Positions 7,941 through 15,874 of a DNA stretch of 32,460 nucleotides are shown piece after piece; the stretch's first letter is position 1, and the number at the start of each line of letters is the position of its first letter. Both the position numbers and the translations under genes were made by a program. Under the pieces are notes generated by a model. That model did no database searches. It worked only from the letters and a program-made list of their open reading frames with translations, and was not told where the DNA came from. Source of the DNA: MGBC113645 sp036308445 (lineage in GTDB: Bacteria > Bacillota_I > Bacilli_A > Erysipelotrichales > Coprobacillaceae); NCBI GenBank assembly GCA_036308445.1, contig JAXJVS010000022.1, positions 1 through 32,460 on the forward strand, read 5' to 3'.

Positions 7941-9488
7941 ATGAAAAGAGAATTAGTCATTGTTATTGACTTCGGTGGACAATATAATCAGTTAATTGCT
8001 CGTAGAGTTCGTGAATGTAATGTCTACTGTGAGATTTATTCATATAAGATTGATATTGAAAAAATTAAAGAAATGAATCCTAAGGGTATTATCTTAACTG
8101 GTGGACCTAGTAGCTGTTATGAAGAAGGTGCTGCTACTTATTCTAAAGAATTATTTGAATTAGGTATTCCAGTACTTGGATTATGCTATGGTGCACAATT
8201 AATGCAACACTTGTTAGGTGGTAAAGTTGAACGTGCTAGTGTAAGAGAATATGGTAAATCTCATTTAACTGTAGTTGATGAAGATTCTATTATTTTTGAT
8301 GATGTAAAGAAAGAAAGTACTGTATGGATGAGTCATTTTGATTATATTTCAAAAGTTGCACCAGGTTTCCATGTTACTGCAGTAACTAAAGATTGCCCTG
8401 TTGCAGCATGTGAAAATGTAGATAAGAAATTGTATGCTATTCAATATCATCCAGAAGTATTACATTCACAGTATGGTAAACAGATGTTATCTAATTTCGT
8501 GTTGAAAGTATGTGAATGTGCTGGAGATTGGAGAATGGATTCTTTTGTGGAAGAATCTATTAAAGAGATTAGAAAGAAAGTTGGAAATGGTAAAGTATTA
8601 TGTGCTTTATCAGGAGGTGTTGATTCTTCTGTAGCTGCAGTATTATTATCTAAAGCTATTGGTAATCAGTTGACTTGTGTATTTGTTGATCATGGTTTAC
8701 TTCGTAAAAATGAAGGTGATGAAGTTGAAGCTGTATTTGGACCTGATGGAAATTATGAACTTAACTTCATTAGAGTTAATGCTCAACAAAGATATTATGA
8801 TAAATTAAAAGGTGTAGAAGAGCCTGAAGCTAAGAGAAAGATTATTGGTGAAGAATTTATTCGTGTATTTGAAGATGAAGCGAAGAAGATTGGTGCTGTT
8901 GATTTCTTGGTTCAAGGAACTATTTATCCTGATGTTGTTGAAAGTGGATTAGGTGGAGAATCTGCAGTTATTAAATCTCATCATAATGTTGGTGGTTTAC
9001 CTGATTGTGTAGATTTTAAAGAAATTATTGAACCATTAAGAGACTTATTTAAAGATGAAGTAAGAAAAGTAGGTTTAGAATTAGGAATTCCTGAATACTT
9101 AGTATTCAGACAACCTTTCCCAGGACCAGGATTAGGTATTAGAATCATTGGTGAAGTAACTGAAGATAAAGTAAAGATTGTACAAGATGCTGATTATATC
9201 TATAGAGAAGAAATCGCAAAAGCAGGTTTAGATAAAACTGTTGGACAATACTTTGCAGCATTAACTAATATGAGATCTGTAGGCGTTATGGGTGATGAAA
9301 GAACTTATGATTATGCAGTAGCATTACGTGCTGTTAATACTGTTGATTTTATGACTGCTGAAGCTGCACAGATTCCTTATGAAGTCTTAAATAAAGTTAT
9401 GTCTAGAATTATAAATGAAGTTCGTGGAGTAAATAGAGTATTCTATGATATTACTAGTAAACCTCCAGGAACTATAGAGTTTGAATAG
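7941..9488 (+). CDS. guaA: GMP synthase (glutamine-hydrolysing)
   Basis: The enzyme converts XMP to GMP with ATP and glutamine. The N-terminal class I glutamine amidotransferase domain has nucleophile Cys82 (LCYGAQ) and the His170/Glu172 pair (QYHPE). The ATP-pyrophosphatase domain begins with SGGVDSS (224-230), and the C-terminal dimerisation domain ends with the family's typical KPPGTIEFE. Its 515 residues are full length. The start has an ideal AGGAGGT site. It is cotranscribed with purA and followed by a strong terminator. IMP dehydrogenase (guaB), needed to make XMP, is not in the window. Confidence 0.98.
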   Translation: MKRELVIVIDFGGQYNQLIARRVRECNVYCEIYSYKIDIEKIKEMNPKGIILTGGPSSCYEEGAATYSKELFELGIPVLGLCYGAQLMQHLLGGKVERASVREYGKSHLTVVDEDSIIFDDVKKESTVWMSHFDYISKVAPGFHVTAVTKDCPVAACENVDKKLYAIQYHPEVLHSQYGKQMLSNFVLKVCECAGDWRMDSFVEESIKEIRKKVGNGKVLCALSGGVDSSVAAVLLSKAIGNQLTCVFVDHGLLRKNEGDEVEAVFGPDGNYELNFIRVNAQQRYYDKLKGVEEPEAKRKIIGEEFIRVFEDEAKKIGAVDFLVQGTIYPDVVESGLGGESAVIKSHHNVGGLPDCVDFKEIIEPLRDLFKDEVRKVGLELGIPEYLVFRQPFPGPGLGIRIIGEVTEDKVKIVQDADYIYREEIAKAGLDKTVGQYFAALTNMRSVGVMGDERTYDYAVALRAVNTVDFMTAEAAQIPYEVLNKVMSRIINEVRGVNRVFYDITSKPPGTIEFE

Positions 9489-9492
9489 TGTA

Positions 9493-9528
9493 AAGAAATG
9501 TCATCGTAAGATGGCATTTCTTGTTTTT
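9493..9528 (+). terminator. Terminator of purA-guaA
   Basis: A 13-bp stem (9493-9505 with 9510-9522, one G-U pair), a GTAA tetraloop and a T run at 9524-9528. The converging minus-strand reading frame ends inside it. Confidence 0.92.
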
Positions 9529-10744
9529 AAAAAGTGAATCTTTCGATTCACTCGTTTGAAGATTAAGTCTTTGTTATTATTTCTTAAAATTATTTTTCTT
9601 TGTTTTATAAAAACATCTCTTTCATCTTTAACCATTTTTCTTACATCAATCTTACATTGAGTTACACATTGTCCACAGCCTACGCATTTTTCATAATTGA
9701 ATATAAGTTCTTTTTTATCTTTATCATAATATGTTGCTTCTGTAGGACAATACTTACCACAAAGATTACATCCTACACATTTACTAATATCAATAACTTC
9801 AGGTTTATAGAAAGAACGAGTATAAATTTTGCTTAGGGTTCCTTTTTGATAACCACCATAGTTAATACAGCAATCTGAGCAACAGTTACATATCGCAAAC
9901 TCATCCAAATCGGCATTATTCTTGTAATGGAATGTTGAATGTACACATCCTTTAGCATCAAATTCTTCAATCAATGCAATAGCTTCTTCGTAAGATAGTT
10001 TTCGAGCACTACCATTTTCTACTAAATTTGTCGCAATAGCTCCTAACATCATACAACTTTGAAGTGGTATATCATAATCACATCCACTGCCTTCACGATA
10101 TTTTTTTCCTAAACGACATAAACAATTTCCTACTGCTAATTCATCTTTAAATTTCTCTAAAAGTTCATAAACACTATTTACTGTAAGAACTTCATGTTTG
10201 CTTTCAAGAGGTTGATCTAAGTATATTTCTTTTTTACCAACACTTCCAGTACTTGGATAAACTTAAAAAAGAGGGGCAATACCCTTATTTGGATATTGCT
10301 TTGATTTATAGTCATTGATTTGTCTCATAGGGAACTTGTTCATAGAGTACATATAATCATAGAATTCCATGAATTTTTCTTCTACAGCTTTTCTTTGCTC
10401 ATTTTCAGGTCCTGTAATGTGGAATTCAATCCAGCCAGGGAATATTGGAGTTAAACTAAATAAATCACGTCTTTCATTACTTTCTACATGAATAAATCCA
10501 GTTACCATAAGATGGTCCCAATATTTATTCCAATCTTTTTCATTTTCTCCAAATAATTGATAATAAATTTCTTGAAGTTGAGTTTTATTTTTTGGTGTTA
10601 TTCCTACCTGAATTAAATAATCAACCATGTTCTCACCATAGTCATATCAAATAGTTCAAAGACAGGGGTTAAAGTAGGAAACTTTACAGATGAAATTGAG
10701 TTCATTAATTCAATTAATTCTTTTACTTTCTTTTTAGGTAACAT
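9501..10744 (-). pseudogene. Broken 4Fe-4S ferredoxin-type protein gene
   Basis: Three fragments read as one protein of about 410 residues. The N-terminal piece starts at 10744 with AGGAGA upstream and reads MLPKKKVKELIELMNS. A frameshift near 10630-10650 moves the frame to the next piece (from about 10640, ...MVDYLIQVG...GIAPLF), and an in-frame TAA at 10263-10265 then interrupts it. Downstream the same frame continues without a break: CLCR, CD, a further Cys, ICNCCSDCC, then two ferredoxin motifs, CVGCNLCGKYCP and CVGCGQCVTQC. The cysteine layout is that of clostridial-type 4Fe-4S electron-transfer proteins. The cluster-binding half is intact but lacks its own start and ribosome site. Two independent lesions argue for decay rather than a single sequencing error. 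Confidence 0.8.
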
Positions 10745-10775
10745 AATATTTCTCCTATTTACATTTTATATTTTT

Positions 10776-10804
10776 ATTCTATTGGTTATTTCAAAACCCG
10801 TCAA
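10776..10804 (-). promoter_or_regulatory. Promoter of the broken 4Fe-4S gene
   Basis: Read on the minus strand: TTGACG (10804-10799), a 17-base spacer and TAGAAT (10781-10776), about 30 bases before the start codon. The promoter survives although the gene is broken. Confidence 0.65.
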
Positions 10805-10865
10805 GAGAAGTTAAAAAACTAAGATAAATACATAAATAATGTTTGATAATGTAGACGGATAACTC

Positions 10866-10892
10866 TTGACATAGTTTATAAAACCATATAAA
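10866..10892 (+). promoter_or_regulatory. Promoter of the DegV-family gene
   Basis: TTGACA at 10866-10871 and TATAAA at 10887-10892, a 15-base spacer (17 if TAAACT at 10889 is the -10). It diverges from the minus-strand promoter. Confidence 0.55.
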
Positions 10893-10926
10893 CTTTTCTA
10901 GAGGAATAAATGAGGAGAAAGAAAAG

Positions 10927-11778
10927 ATGAGTGAAATAATTTTAGTAGCTGAAACAGGTTCGGATATTACAAAAGAAATTGCAGACAAATATGGTATTGA
11001 ATTAGTACCAATGCATGTTAGTTTTGAAAATGAAACTTTAGATGATGGAGAATTTCCAGTAGAAAAAATTACAGAGTATTATAAAAATACTAATAAATTA
11101 CCTAAGACAAGTGGATGTAATCCTGGTGATTTTGAAATTTTCGATAGAATTCATAAAGAACATCCAGATGCTCACATTTTATATTTAGCTTATTCAGCAG
11201 TAACTACTTGTTCATATCAAAGTGCTAAGATTATGGCAGATGGAAAAGATTACATTACTTTAATGGATACAAAACAAGTATCTGTTGGACAAGGTGTTAT
11301 TGTAGTAGAAGTGGCAAAATATTTAAATAGTCATCCTGATGCAACAATAGAAGAAGTTGTAAAATATGCACAAAAGATGATTGATCGTACGAATATGTGT
11401 TTTATCCCTGATAATCTTGAATTTTTAAGGGCTGGTGGACGTGTAAGTAATGTTGCTTTTTTAGGTGCTACTATTCTAAATTTACATCCTACAATTGAAA
11501 TTTTAGATGGTAAGTTAGTAGCAACTAAAAAATATAGAGGTAAAATGTCAAGAGTATGTGCTAAATTATTGAAAGAATATACAGATAATTATAATTTAGA
11601 TAGAGATGTTCTATGGTTTATTTATACTATTGGATTGCCTGAAGAAGTCAAGGAAAAAGTAAATGAACAAGCGCAGGAATTAGGATATAAAGATATTCAA
11701 TGGATACAGGCACATGGTGTTATTACGACTCATGGTGGGCCATCTGCTTTTGGTTTAGCAGGTTTTTCAAAGAAATAA
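10927..11778 (+). CDS. DegV-family fatty-acid-binding protein (FakB-like)
   Basis: A 283-residue soluble protein of normal DegV length. It begins with the family strand and loop (VAETGSDIT), has KTSGCNPGDF at about 60-69, corresponding to the conserved TSQPS-type head-group site, LRAGGRVS at 167-174, and HGGPSAFGLAGF near the C-terminus. DegV proteins bind a single fatty acid; the studied ones (FakB) hand it to the kinase FakA so that exogenous fatty acids enter phospholipid synthesis. Whether this copy does so is inferred; no kinase gene is nearby. GAGGAGA precedes the ATG. It is monocistronic with its own promoter and a strong terminator. Confidence 0.92.
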   Translation: MSEIILVAETGSDITKEIADKYGIELVPMHVSFENETLDDGEFPVEKITEYYKNTNKLPKTSGCNPGDFEIFDRIHKEHPDAHILYLAYSAVTTCSYQSAKIMADGKDYITLMDTKQVSVGQGVIVVEVAKYLNSHPDATIEEVVKYAQKMIDRTNMCFIPDNLEFLRAGGRVSNVAFLGATILNLHPTIEILDGKLVATKKYRGKMSRVCAKLLKEYTDNYNLDRDVLWFIYTIGLPEEVKEKVNEQAQELGYKDIQWIQAHGVITTHGGPSAFGLAGFSKK

Positions 11779-11853
11779 GATGAAATACTAAGGAAATCGC
11801 TATTATAAAGAGTCATGAATATTTAATAAAGAAGAAGTCTATATACAAAGTAC

Positions 11854-11884
11854 AAAAGTGAAATAAATTTTTTATTTCACTTTT
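11854..11884 (+). terminator. Strong terminator after the DegV-family gene
   Basis: A perfect 14-bp inverted repeat (AAAAGTGAAATAAA 11854-11867, TTTATTTCACTTTT 11871-11884), flanked by A on one side and T on the other, so it could stop transcription from both directions. The 75 bases between the DegV-family stop and this hairpin hold nothing recognisable. Confidence 0.85.
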
Positions 11885-11955
11885 ATCATATAAGAAAACT
11901 ACGTATCCACATGATTTAAAAAAAATTTAAACAATAGTGAGAAAACTTCTGTTGA

Positions 11956-11961
11956 TATAAT
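11956..11961 (+). promoter_or_regulatory. -10 box directly abutting a start codon
   Basis: A perfect TATAAT ends 4 bases before the ATG at 11966, so transcription should start at or just beyond the A of the ATG. There is no ribosome-site-like sequence between them. No convincing -35 is visible about 17 bases upstream. Confidence 0.5.
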
Positions 11962-11965
11962 ATAG

Positions 11966-12214
11966 ATGGCTGATAACTATAAAATAAGAATATATTTAAC
12001 TGTAGAAAAATATAAATTAGGATTGAATTCTCATGAAAAAGTAGAGATTATAGATTTAAGAATAGAACCAGAAGAAATGAAAGCATTGCTAATGAATAAT
12101 CATTATTTTCCAGGTTGGCATATGAATAAAAAATATTGGTATACAGTGATTTTAGATGGTTCTACAAAAGAAATTTGCAAAAGAATAGATAAAAGTTATC
12201 TTTTAGCTTTATAA
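11966..12214 (+). CDS. Short MmcQ/YjbR-like protein, probably a truncated domain
   Basis: An 82-residue protein. Its second half (about residues 34-79) resembles the C-terminal half of the MmcQ/YjbR family: IEPEEMKALL, then PGWHMNKKYWYTVILDG (family pattern PGYHMNKKHW-TV-LDG) and IDKSYLL at the end. Family members are about 115 residues, so the first strands and helix are missing or much altered; a TAG sits directly before the ATG. The family has a CyaY-like fold with uncertain biochemical function. No ribosome site is present and the -10 box abuts the ATG, so the message would be leaderless if this start is real. It could also be a degrading gene remnant. Confidence 0.55.
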   Translation: MADNYKIRIYLTVEKYKLGLNSHEKVEIIDLRIEPEEMKALLMNNHYFPGWHMNKKYWYTVILDGSTKEICKRIDKSYLLAL

Positions 12215-12324
12215 TATTAATAATAAAGCGAAGATGATATAAGTCTTAAAATTTTACAATAAAAGATTATTTCAGTTCTTAAATATGTTATAGTATTTAT
12301 ATAGTAGATGAGGAGGTTTATAAA

Positions 12325-13578
12325 ATGTTGAAGATAAAAAATATTCATGTTATTGATCCATTAAATAATCGTGATGAAATTACAGATATATATATTGATG
12401 ATAATGGTTGTATTTGTAACGAGGGGAATGTAACTGAAGAGGTAGATGGAACAGGAAAGATTGCTTATCCAGGTTTTGTAGATATTCATGTTCATTTCCG
12501 TGATCCAGGACAAACATATAAAGAAGATTTATATACGGGATCAAATGCAGCTATAGCAGGCGGTTATAGTTATGTTGTATGCATGGCAAATACTGTACCA
12601 GTGATTGATAATGTGGAATTATATAAAGATAATAGTGAAAGAATGAAAGATTTACCCTTAAATGTATATCAGGCTGTAGCTATTTCTAAAGGATTTAAAG
12701 GTGTAGAATTAACTGATATGGATGCTTTAAAAGAAGCAGGAGTTATTTTCTTTACTGATGATGGTTTACCTTTAAAAGATGGAAATTTTGTGAAAGAAGC
12801 AATGATAAAAGCTAAAGAATTGAATGTTCCATTAAGCTTTCATGAAGAAGATCCTACATATATTGGTAAAGCAGGAGTCAATGAAGGGAAAATATCTAAA
12901 CAATTGGGTTTTGTAGGTGCTAGTCGTTTAGCTGAAAGTGAGATAACTAAACGTGATATTAAACTTGCAGAACAGACAGGAGCAACAATCAATATTCAGC
13001 ATATTTCTTCTAAAGAAGCTGTTGAATTAGTAAGACAAGCTAAAAAAGATGGGATATCTATTCATGCCGAAGCTTGTCCACATCACTTTACATTAACTGA
13101 AGATGCAGTATTAATTCATGGATCACTTGCGAAGATGAATCCACCACTTCGTGAAGAAGAAGATAGAATCGCAATCTGTGAAGGATTAAAAGATGGTACT
13201 ATTGATATTATTGCGACTGATCATGCTCCTCATAGTGATGAAGAAAAGAGTAAAGAGTTAATGTCATGTCCAAGTGGTATTTTGGGATTAGAAACAGCTT
13301 ATGCTCTTGCAAATGAAATGTTAGTAGAAAAAGGATATTTAGATGATGTAACATTAATAGAACGTATGGCTATTAATCCTGGAAAACTCATAGGAGTTAG
13401 ATGTGCATTAGATATTGGAAAACCTGCAAATATGGTTGTTGTTGATCCAAAAGCAACATGGATTTATAAAGAATCAGTATCTAAATCTAATAATTCACCA
13501 TTCTTAAATAGAAAGATGATAGGAAAAGTTGTTATGACTTTTGCGAAAGGTAAATGTGTATATAAAAAGATATGTTAA
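12325..13578 (+). CDS. pyrC: Dihydroorotase, class I
   Basis: The enzyme cyclises carbamoyl aspartate to dihydroorotate, the third step of pyrimidine synthesis. All expected class I metal and catalytic residues are visible: His55 and His57 in DIHVHFRDPG, Asp145/146 in FFTDDG, His173 in SFHEED, His226 in QHISS and Asp299 in ATDHAPHS. The 417-residue length is normal. The ATG has GAGGAGG upstream. A TATAGT at 12289-12294 is the likely -10. The gene stands alone between its own promoter and terminator, unlike the large pyr operons of many Firmicutes, and I see no PyrR-type attenuator in the 110 bases upstream. Confidence 0.96.
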   Translation: MLKIKNIHVIDPLNNRDEITDIYIDDNGCICNEGNVTEEVDGTGKIAYPGFVDIHVHFRDPGQTYKEDLYTGSNAAIAGGYSYVVCMANTVPVIDNVELYKDNSERMKDLPLNVYQAVAISKGFKGVELTDMDALKEAGVIFFTDDGLPLKDGNFVKEAMIKAKELNVPLSFHEEDPTYIGKAGVNEGKISKQLGFVGASRLAESEITKRDIKLAEQTGATINIQHISSKEAVELVRQAKKDGISIHAEACPHHFTLTEDAVLIHGSLAKMNPPLREEEDRIAICEGLKDGTIDIIATDHAPHSDEEKSKELMSCPSGILGLETAYALANEMLVEKGYLDDVTLIERMAINPGKLIGVRCALDIGKPANMVVVDPKATWIYKESVSKSNNSPFLNRKMIGKVVMTFAKGKCVYKKIC

Positions 13579-13592
13579 TGCATATCTTTTTT
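13565..13592 (+). terminator. Terminator of pyrC
   Basis: A 10-bp stem AAAAGATATG/CATATCTTTT (13565-13574 with 13581-13590); the pyrC stop codon is in the loop; T run to 13592. Confidence 0.85.
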
Positions 13593-13631
13593 ATTGCTTG
13601 AATAATTTATTATCATAATTTTTGACATCTA

Positions 13632-13674
13632 TTGACAAAGCATAGATATAGTTCTAAAATGTTAGATACCTAAC
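13632..13674 (+). promoter_or_regulatory. Promoter and operator of the second MarR/ABC operon
   Basis: TTGACA at 13632-13637, 17-base spacer, TAAAAT at 13655-13660. A second TTGACA lies 10 bases upstream (13622-13627). GTTAG-ATAC-CTAAC (13661-13674) starts right after the -10 and covers the expected start of transcription. It has the same TTAG-N4-CTAA core as the sites before the first MarR gene, and binding there would block RNA polymerase. Confidence 0.7.
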
Positions 13675-13691
13675 AAATGAAAGGGATAATT

Positions 13692-14135
13692 ATGGAAAAA
13701 CGAGAAATAGGTAAAACATTAATGATTGCTCAGAATCATGTTGTTCGTTTATTTGAAAAAATGAAGAATGATACAATACTCCCTCGAAGTCAAGGAAGAA
13801 TTCTACGCTTTATTTACAACAATAAAGAAAGAGATATTTATCAGAAAGATATTGAGAATGAATTTAATTTAAGAAGATCTTCTGCTACTGAAATCCTTCA
13901 AAAGTTAGAATCTATTCATATGATAAAAAGAATGAGTGATGGAAATGATAAACGTATAAAGAAGATTCAAATCACCAAGGAAGGTGAAAAAATTGCTCAA
14001 GATATGATTTACAATATTCAAAAAGTTGAAAAAATCTTACATCAAGATATCTTACAAGAAGATTTAGAAATCTTTTTTAAAGTTATTGATAGAATGATAG
14101 AAAATTGTATAAAAGAAAAGGAGGAAGAAAAATGA
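13692..14135 (+). CDS. MarR-family transcriptional regulator (second copy)
   Basis: A 147-residue winged-helix protein. The helix-turn-helix region (DIENEFNLRRSSATEILQKL, about residues 53-72) is followed by a wing with NDKRIKKIQITKEGE, the MarR pattern. I chose the ATG at 13692 (AAAGGG 6 bases upstream) over an in-frame ATG at 13677 that has no ribosome site. Its TGA stop overlaps the start of the first exporter gene (ATGA), showing translational coupling. It is only distantly similar to the first MarR protein in the window but controls the same kind of gene pair. Repression of its own operon through the palindrome over the transcription start is inferred. Confidence 0.9.
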   Translation: MEKREIGKTLMIAQNHVVRLFEKMKNDTILPRSQGRILRFIYNNKERDIYQKDIENEFNLRRSSATEILQKLESIHMIKRMSDGNDKRIKKIQITKEGEKIAQDMIYNIQKVEKILHQDILQEDLEIFFKVIDRMIENCIKEKEEEK

Positions 14136-15874
14136 TAAAAAGATTAGTTCAATGTGTGAGAGAATATAAGAAACCAGCTATTCTTTCACCTCTTCTAGTA
14201 ACTTTTGAAGTTATTATTGATTGTATTATTCCATTCTTAGTTGCTTCATTAGTTAATGAGATTAAAGCTGGATGTGCATTATCGGTTATAGTGAAGTATG
14301 GTACTGTTTTAATTATACTTGCTTTATTTTCTTTATTTTTTGGTGCTGCAGCAGGAAAGTACTGTGCTCAGGCCAGTGCTGGATTTGCTAAAAATATTCG
14401 TAAAGATTTATTTTATAAGGTTCAAGGATATTCTTTTGAAAATATTGATAGATTTTCAACTTCATCTTTAGTTACTCGTTTAACTACTGATATTACTAAT
14501 GTTCAGCAAGCCTTTATGATGATTATTCGTACTGCTGTACGTTCACCATTAATGTTAGTATTCTCTTTTATTATGGCATATTATATGGGTGGTAAAATGG
14601 CCATGATTTTTGTGTTTACTATTCCTGTTCTAGGTATTGGATTATTTTTAATTAATAAAAAAGTAATGCCTATTTTTAGAAGAATATTTAAGAAATATGA
14701 TGCTTTAAATGAATCAGTTCAAGAAAATATTAAAGGTATTCGTGTTGTTAAATCTTATGTTAGAGAAGATTATGAGGAAGATAAATTTACAAAAGCTGCA
14801 AAAGAGGTTGCTAATGATTTTACAGGCGCTGATCGTATTTTAGCGTTTAATGGTCCTATTATGCAATTTTGTATGTATATTGTTATGATTTTTGTTTTAT
14901 CTTTTGGTTCTTATACGATTATTACGAGTCAAGGATTAGAATTGGATGTAGGACAGTTATCAGCATTGTTGACTTATAGTTTTCAGATTCTTCAATCATT
15001 AATGATGTTAAGTATGGTTTTTGTTATGATTACAATGGCAGAAGAATCTGCTCATCGTATTGTTGAAGTATTAGAAGAAGAGAGTACATTAGTTAATTGT
15101 GAAAATCCTGTATTTGAAGTGAAAGATGGTTCTATTGATTTTGAAAATGTTAATTTTAAGTATTCTAAGAGTGCTGAAAAGTATGTCTTACGTCATATTA
15201 ATTTACATATAAAATCAGGACAAACTATTGGAATTATTGGTGGAACTGGATCTTCTAAAACATCATTAATTAATTTGATTTCTAGACTTTATGATGTTAG
15301 TGAAGGTAGTGTAAAGGTTGGCGGAATTGATGTTAAAGACTATGATATTAAAACTTTACGTGATGAAGTAGCTGTTGTTTTACAGAAGAATGTCTTATTT
15401 TCTGGAACAATTAAAGAAAATTTACGCTGGGGTAATAAAGAAGCAAGTGATGAAGAACTTATTGAAGCTTGTAAGTTAGCTCAGGCTCATGATTTTATTA
15501 TGGCATTTCCTGATGGATACGATACTTATATTGAGCAAGGTGGTACAAATGTATCAGGAGGTCAAAAACAGCGTTTATGTATAGCTAGAGCATTATTAAA
15601 GAAACCTAAGATCTTAATATTAGATGATTCTACAAGTGCTGTAGATACGAAAACTGATGCTCTCATTCGTCAGGGATTTAGAAAGTTCATTCCTGCAACG
15701 ACAAAGATTATTATTGCTCAAAGAACTGCTTCTGTAGAAGAAGCAGATCAAATCATTGTTATGGATAAGGGAAGAATACAAGCTATCGGAACTCATAAAC
15801 AATTATTAACTGAAAATGATATTTATAAGGAAGTCTATACTTCGCAAAATAAGGCAGGTGATAATGATGAATAA
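14132..15874 (+). CDS. ABC exporter half-transporter, degenerate subunit (second pair)
   Basis: A 580-residue membrane-plus-ATPase protein from an ATG with AAGGAGG upstream (an upstream in-frame TTG is not needed). Six helices fall between about residues 17 and 305. The ATPase domain has Walker A GGTGSSKTS at 370-378, in which Ser375 replaces the third conserved glycine, a canonical VSGGQ signature at 474-478, Asp499 at the catalytic Glu position and Gln530 instead of the switch His. It lacks the large outside insertion of the first operon's counterpart. It is the degenerate half of a heterodimer; the active half overlaps its 3' end by 11 bases. Substrate unknown. Confidence 0.9.
   Translation: MIKRLVQCVREYKKPAILSPLLVTFEVIIDCIIPFLVASLVNEIKAGCALSVIVKYGTVLIILALFSLFFGAAAGKYCAQASAGFAKNIRKDLFYKVQGYSFENIDRFSTSSLVTRLTTDITNVQQAFMMIIRTAVRSPLMLVFSFIMAYYMGGKMAMIFVFTIPVLGIGLFLINKKVMPIFRRIFKKYDALNESVQENIKGIRVVKSYVREDYEEDKFTKAAKEVANDFTGADRILAFNGPIMQFCMYIVMIFVLSFGSYTIITSQGLELDVGQLSALLTYSFQILQSLMMLSMVFVMITMAEESAHRIVEVLEEESTLVNCENPVFEVKDGSIDFENVNFKYSKSAEKYVLRHINLHIKSGQTIGIIGGTGSSKTSLINLISRLYDVSEGSVKVGGIDVKDYDIKTLRDEVAVVLQKNVLFSGTIKENLRWGNKEASDEELIEACKLAQAHDFIMAFPDGYDTYIEQGGTNVSGGQKQRLCIARALLKKPKILILDDSTSAVDTKTDALIRQGFRKFIPATTKIIIAQRTASVEEADQIIVMDKGRIQAIGTHKQLLTENDIYKEVYTSQNKAGDNDE

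Noticed and set aside
9600..9836. Plus-strand reading frame of 78 codons inside the 4Fe-4S gene
   Set aside because: Phe/Ile-rich translation typical of the antisense of an A/T-rich gene; no ribosome site.
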